Of a stretch of DNA of 35,896 nucleotides, positions 33,550-35,896 are shown one piece after another (within the stretch, counting starts at the first letter, position 1; the number at the start of each line of letters is the position of its first letter). A model generated the notes under the pieces. It worked only from the letters and a program-made list of their open reading frames with translations, had not been told where the DNA came from and did not search any database. The stretch spans positions 1 through 35,896 of the forward strand of contig JAHJLF010000052.1 of the NCBI GenBank assembly GCA_018821925.1. The letters run 5' to 3'. The stretch is from Candidatus Edwardsbacteria bacterium (lineage in GTDB: Bacteria > Edwardsbacteria > AC1 > EtOH8). The translations under genes and the position numbers were made by a program.

Positions 33550-33627
33550 TTACCCATTTCCAATGAGGGCCAGGTAAATGACCCGGGGGCCGAAGGTCAG
33601 GAACATCATGGTATCTGGCCTTTTCAC
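33550..33627 (-). CDS. Possible mini-ORF in the prfB leader
   Basis: A short frame begins at GTG (25 codons) or an internal ATG (19 codons, MMFLTFGPRVIYLALIGNG) and ends in TAA 51 bases before the prfB start. AAAAGGGAG precedes the GTG closely, and AAAGG lies nine bases before the ATG. The peptide is hydrophobic. I recognise no family. It lies between the candidate promoter and prfB, so it would be a leader peptide if translated. Confidence 0.25.
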   Translation of the reverse strand: MKRPDTMMFLTFGPRVIYLALIGNG

Positions 33628-33683
33628 TCACTCCCTTTTATTTATTATGCCCACCTTATGTTTTCGGGAAACAAGTAATGTTC

Positions 33684-33713
33684 ATTTTACGACAAAAATG
33701 GTGAACAATTCAA
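33684..33713 (-). promoter_or_regulatory. Candidate promoter for prfB
   Basis: On the minus strand TTGAAT and TAAAAT are separated by 18 bp, in the AT-rich spacer after coaE. TGTTCA and TGAACA (33679-33684 and 33702-33707) form an inverted repeat across the spacer and -10, a possible operator. Confidence 0.45.
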
Positions 33714-33724
33714 CCTTTTTGCCA

Positions 33725-34339
33725 TTAAATAAATATTTTATTCCAGACCCGGGCAGCCTTTTTTTCTAGCTGGCCGATAGTGCCATTGTTGGTGATAATA
33801 ATCCCGGCCTTATGTTTTGTTTTAGAAACCGACAATTGCGAAGCTATTATTTTCCTGGCCTTGATCATAGATATCCCCCGGGCCTGCAATCTGGCCAGAC
33901 GTAGCTTTTTTAGCGAGTTCACCATTATCAAAATATCCAACTTTTTCTCCAGACCCCATTGCACGATCAGCGCAGCGTCAATTACTATCGGCCTGGCGGG
34001 GCATTTTGCCCGGCAAAGCAGGATGCGGTTTTTAATCTCCCTCAGGAGGGCGGGGTGCACGATACGGTTTAACCGGGACATTTCGGCCGGATCGGAGAAG
34101 GCCCGTTCACCCAGCCGGCCGCGATCTATGGTCTTTTTATCGGACAAAATACCGGAGCCAAAACCTTTGACAATTTTGGCAAAGCAGGGTAATTTTTCAT
34201 TCAGCAGTTCGTGTCCCAGTTTATCGGCATCAATGACGCAAGCTCCGCGGCGCCGAAAAACCCTGGCCACAGTGCTTTTGCCCGAGCCGGCCCCGCCGGT
34301 CAGGCCGATAATTATAATATGCTTTTTGTTTTCTTTCAT
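33725..34339 (-). CDS. coaE: Dephospho-CoA kinase
   Basis: This 204-residue P-loop kinase phosphorylates dephospho-CoA to CoA, the last step of CoA synthesis, in the cytoplasm. It has IIGLTGGAGSGKSTVARVFR (Walker A), then CVIDADKLGHELL with the catalytic Asp, and RIVHPALLREIKNRI. KARKIIASQLS and a C-terminal ITNNGTIGQLEKKA segment complete the family pattern. Its ATG overlaps the stop of the MFS gene (ATGA). Confidence 0.94.
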   Translation of the reverse strand: MKENKKHIIIIGLTGGAGSGKSTVARVFRRRGACVIDADKLGHELLNEKLPCFAKIVKGFGSGILSDKKTIDRGRLGERAFSDPAEMSRLNRIVHPALLREIKNRILLCRAKCPARPIVIDAALIVQWGLEKKLDILIMVNSLKKLRLARLQARGISMIKARKIIASQLSVSKTKHKAGIIITNNGTIGQLEKKAARVWNKIFI

Positions 34340-35568
34340 ATTTTAGCGGGTGCTTGGCTGTATTTTCTTTTGAAATAGATGCTCATTCCCGAGGCCCCGG
34401 CAAACAGGATCATGGCCAGGATGAAATCGGCCCGGTATCCCACCCGGGAGAGCAGGTAATATCCCAAAAGCGGACCCAGGAATCCCCGGACCCCGGTCAG
34501 GGTCACATGCAGGCCCTGGTAGACCAGGGAGTCCCGGTCCCCGGCGAAATGCAGGGAGCCCAGGTTCCACAGCATTACGATGCCGGTCAGGCCCAGCGAA
34601 AAGAAGCACAGACTGGCATAGGCCAGTGCCCGGCTGTTATACAAGCTGGCCAGGAACATAAGCAGGGGATACCCCACCATGATGGCGTAGGAGATGGCCG
34701 CTATCTTCCACAGGTTTATTCGGTCGAATATCATCCCGGCCAGGGGCATCAGGGCTAACATGAATATCTGGGCAAACACCCCCTTGGCCTGGGCCATCTG
34801 GGAATAGCTGAATTTCAGCTGGTTCAGCAGGAACAGCGGCACCGCCGGGACCATCACCATGAAGGCCAGCCCATAGGTCATAAAAGCCAGCTCGAACATC
34901 AGAAAATCGGTGCGCTTGAACATCACCTTCAGGTCGCGGGCGGTACGCCTCATCCGGTATTTTGATTCCGGCCGGTAGGTGATGTGCGAATCTATGATGA
35001 TGAACAGCAGGTAGGTAATCCCCCCAGTGACGGCGATGCTCATCAAAATGGGCTTGTACAGCTGTGGGGAGATGTCCAGCAGGCGCCCCACCACCAGCGA
35101 AGTGGCCATGGAGAAAATCATCAGCACCATCCGGGTGAGGCCGAATACCTGGCCCTTCTTCTGGGCGATGTGCTTCTGATAGAATGAATTTATTATCGGC
35201 CCCTGCACGGCATACAGGGAATAGTAAAAGAACAGCAGCAGCAGGAAAAAGTTGGTCCCCTCCAGCATGAAGGCCAGGATAAAGATCAGCCGGCCCAGCA
35301 CCAGGCCGGGAATCAGGATCCATTTCTTGCTGCGGTTGCTGAAGAAGAAACTGACCACCAGAGACAGCAGCATGGTGGCGTTGGCCAGCAATCCGATGAC
35401 TGATATCTGGAAATCGCTGGCGGCCAGGGCTTTCTTGGCTATGGTCTCCTGCAGCAGGAGCACCCCCTGGGTCATTCCGTCAAAAACGCAGGACAGCAGA
35501 ATCAGCCAAAATACCAGTCTTTCCTTTTTATTGAACGCCGAATAGAAACCGAATAATCTGGTGAGCAT
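34336..35568 (-). CDS. Major facilitator superfamily transporter
   Basis: This 410-residue protein has about twelve predicted membrane helices in two halves joined by a basic loop near residues 205-230 (YRPESKYRMRRTARDLKVMF). It has the general look of an MFS permease. An imperfect MFS loop 2-3 motif is seen near FFFSNRSKKWILIPGLVLGR. The substrate cannot be deduced. It overlaps coaE downstream and lies 21 bp after the preceding gene, so all three are probably one operon. The ribosome binding site before the ATG is weak. Confidence 0.83.
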   Translation of the reverse strand: MLTRLFGFYSAFNKKERLVFWLILLSCVFDGMTQGVLLLQETIAKKALAASDFQISVIGLLANATMLLSLVVSFFFSNRSKKWILIPGLVLGRLIFILAFMLEGTNFFLLLLFFYYSLYAVQGPIINSFYQKHIAQKKGQVFGLTRMVLMIFSMATSLVVGRLLDISPQLYKPILMSIAVTGGITYLLFIIIDSHITYRPESKYRMRRTARDLKVMFKRTDFLMFELAFMTYGLAFMVMVPAVPLFLLNQLKFSYSQMAQAKGVFAQIFMLALMPLAGMIFDRINLWKIAAISYAIMVGYPLLMFLASLYNSRALAYASLCFFSLGLTGIVMLWNLGSLHFAGDRDSLVYQGLHVTLTGVRGFLGPLLGYYLLSRVGYRADFILAMILFAGASGMSIYFKRKYSQAPAKI

Positions 35569-35589
35569 ATTATAAACCGTAACGGCTCG

Positions 35590-35896
35590 TCATTCCTCCC
35601 TGGCCTCCCGTTCCTGGCTCTCCCGGCTGTCGCTATCCCGCTCCCGGGAATCGCCCTCCCGATCGGGATAGATGTCCCAGGGATCGTAAACATCGTACAT
35701 TCCCTCGTAGGCAGGGCCGTAATAATATAACTCCAGAAAATTATATTCATCGCTGGAATCGATTATGGCCGGAGGGGCAGAAACCGGGGCAGGTTTCTTG
35801 GAGGCGGCGGAATCCGCGACCGATTGGATGGCCGGTCCTTTTGCCGCCGTCGAGTCCTTCTGGGCTATTAGCCCAGCCGGCATCAGACACAGGACA
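35590..35896 (-). CDS. C-terminal part of an exported low-complexity protein (5' end outside window)
   Basis: The frame is open to the window edge, so the N-terminus is missing. The first visible residues (VLCLMPAGLIAQKDS) look like the end of a signal peptide cleaved before Gln. A Ser/Ala/Pro/Lys-rich linker follows, then an aromatic acidic stretch (NFLELYYYGPAYEGMYDVYD) and a C-terminal tail of Arg, Glu, Asp and Ser (REGDSRERDSDSRESQ). No family is recognised. It probably heads or belongs to the operon with the MFS gene and coaE. Confidence 0.7.
   Translation of the reverse strand, partial: VLCLMPAGLIAQKDSTAAKGPAIQSVADSAASKKPAPVSAPPAIIDSSDEYNFLELYYYGPAYEGMYDVYDPWDIYPDREGDSRERDSDSRESQEREAREE

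Noticed and set aside
1-35896. tRNA or rRNA genes
   Set aside because: I looked for T-arm and acceptor patterns and conserved rRNA stretches in all gaps and saw none. A tRNAscan-SE/Infernal run would settle it.

Overview
This is a near-complete core-genome segment of a bacterium. Every gene I can support is on the minus strand, so transcription runs from high to low coordinates. The core has moderate-to-high GC, with a few visibly AT-rich patches. The organism cannot be named from this window alone. Zinc-ribbon versions of S14, S4, L36 and L24, an L2 with a DHPMGGGEG motif, and a DUF4159/DUF4175/TPR cluster with a GHL10-type glycosidase suggest an uncultured lineage near the FCB (Bacteroidetes/Chlorobi-like) assemblage, such as one of the candidate phyla known from metagenomes. 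That placement is inference.

Layout in transcription order. (1) 35896-33725: the end of an exported low-complexity protein, an MFS transporter and coaE. (2) 33713-32370: prfB (release factor 2) with an intact programmed +1 frameshift, preceded by a promoter and an unassigned mini-ORF. (3) 32369-31861: a repeat-rich spacer, a stand-alone Lrp/AsnC ligand-binding (RAM) protein and its terminator. (4) 31830-29983: an AT-rich accessory insert carrying an AbiEi/AbiEii type IV toxin-antitoxin pair. Its promoter is overlapped by an inverted-repeat operator and predicts a leaderless transcript. (5) 29822-9114: a perfect-consensus promoter, then a fused str-S10-spc-alpha superoperon in the classical order: rpsL rpsG fusA tuf rpsJ rplC rplD rplW rplB rpsS rplV rpsC rplP rpmC rpsQ rplN rplX rplE rpsN rpsH rplF rplR rpsE rpmD rplO secY adk map infA rpmJ rpsM rpsK rpsD rpoA rplQ. 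It closes with a strong terminator. (6) 9113-7880: a small variable region with an AT-rich membrane-protein gene and two more copies of the same terminator hairpin. (7) 7852-928: a secreted GHL10-like glycosidase, a DUF4159 protein, a very large DUF4175 coiled-coil membrane protein and a TPR protein. (8) 890-291: clpP, then a strong extended -10 promoter that fires left into an array of 71-bp repeats at the window edge.

The least explained element is that left-edge array. Each unit forms two hairpins whose stems differ between copies but remain paired. Each unit also encodes a 15-18 residue peptide with its own Shine-Dalgarno-like stretch, and the length differences between copies are multiples of three. 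Other notable points are an Asn at the ClpP catalytic Asp position, low-complexity C-terminal tails on S5, S19 and L17, the triplicated terminator, the AbiE operator/leaderless promoter, a solitary CRISPR-repeat-like sequence upstream of rpsL, and a Thr/Ile/His codon run resembling an orphan attenuator leader.
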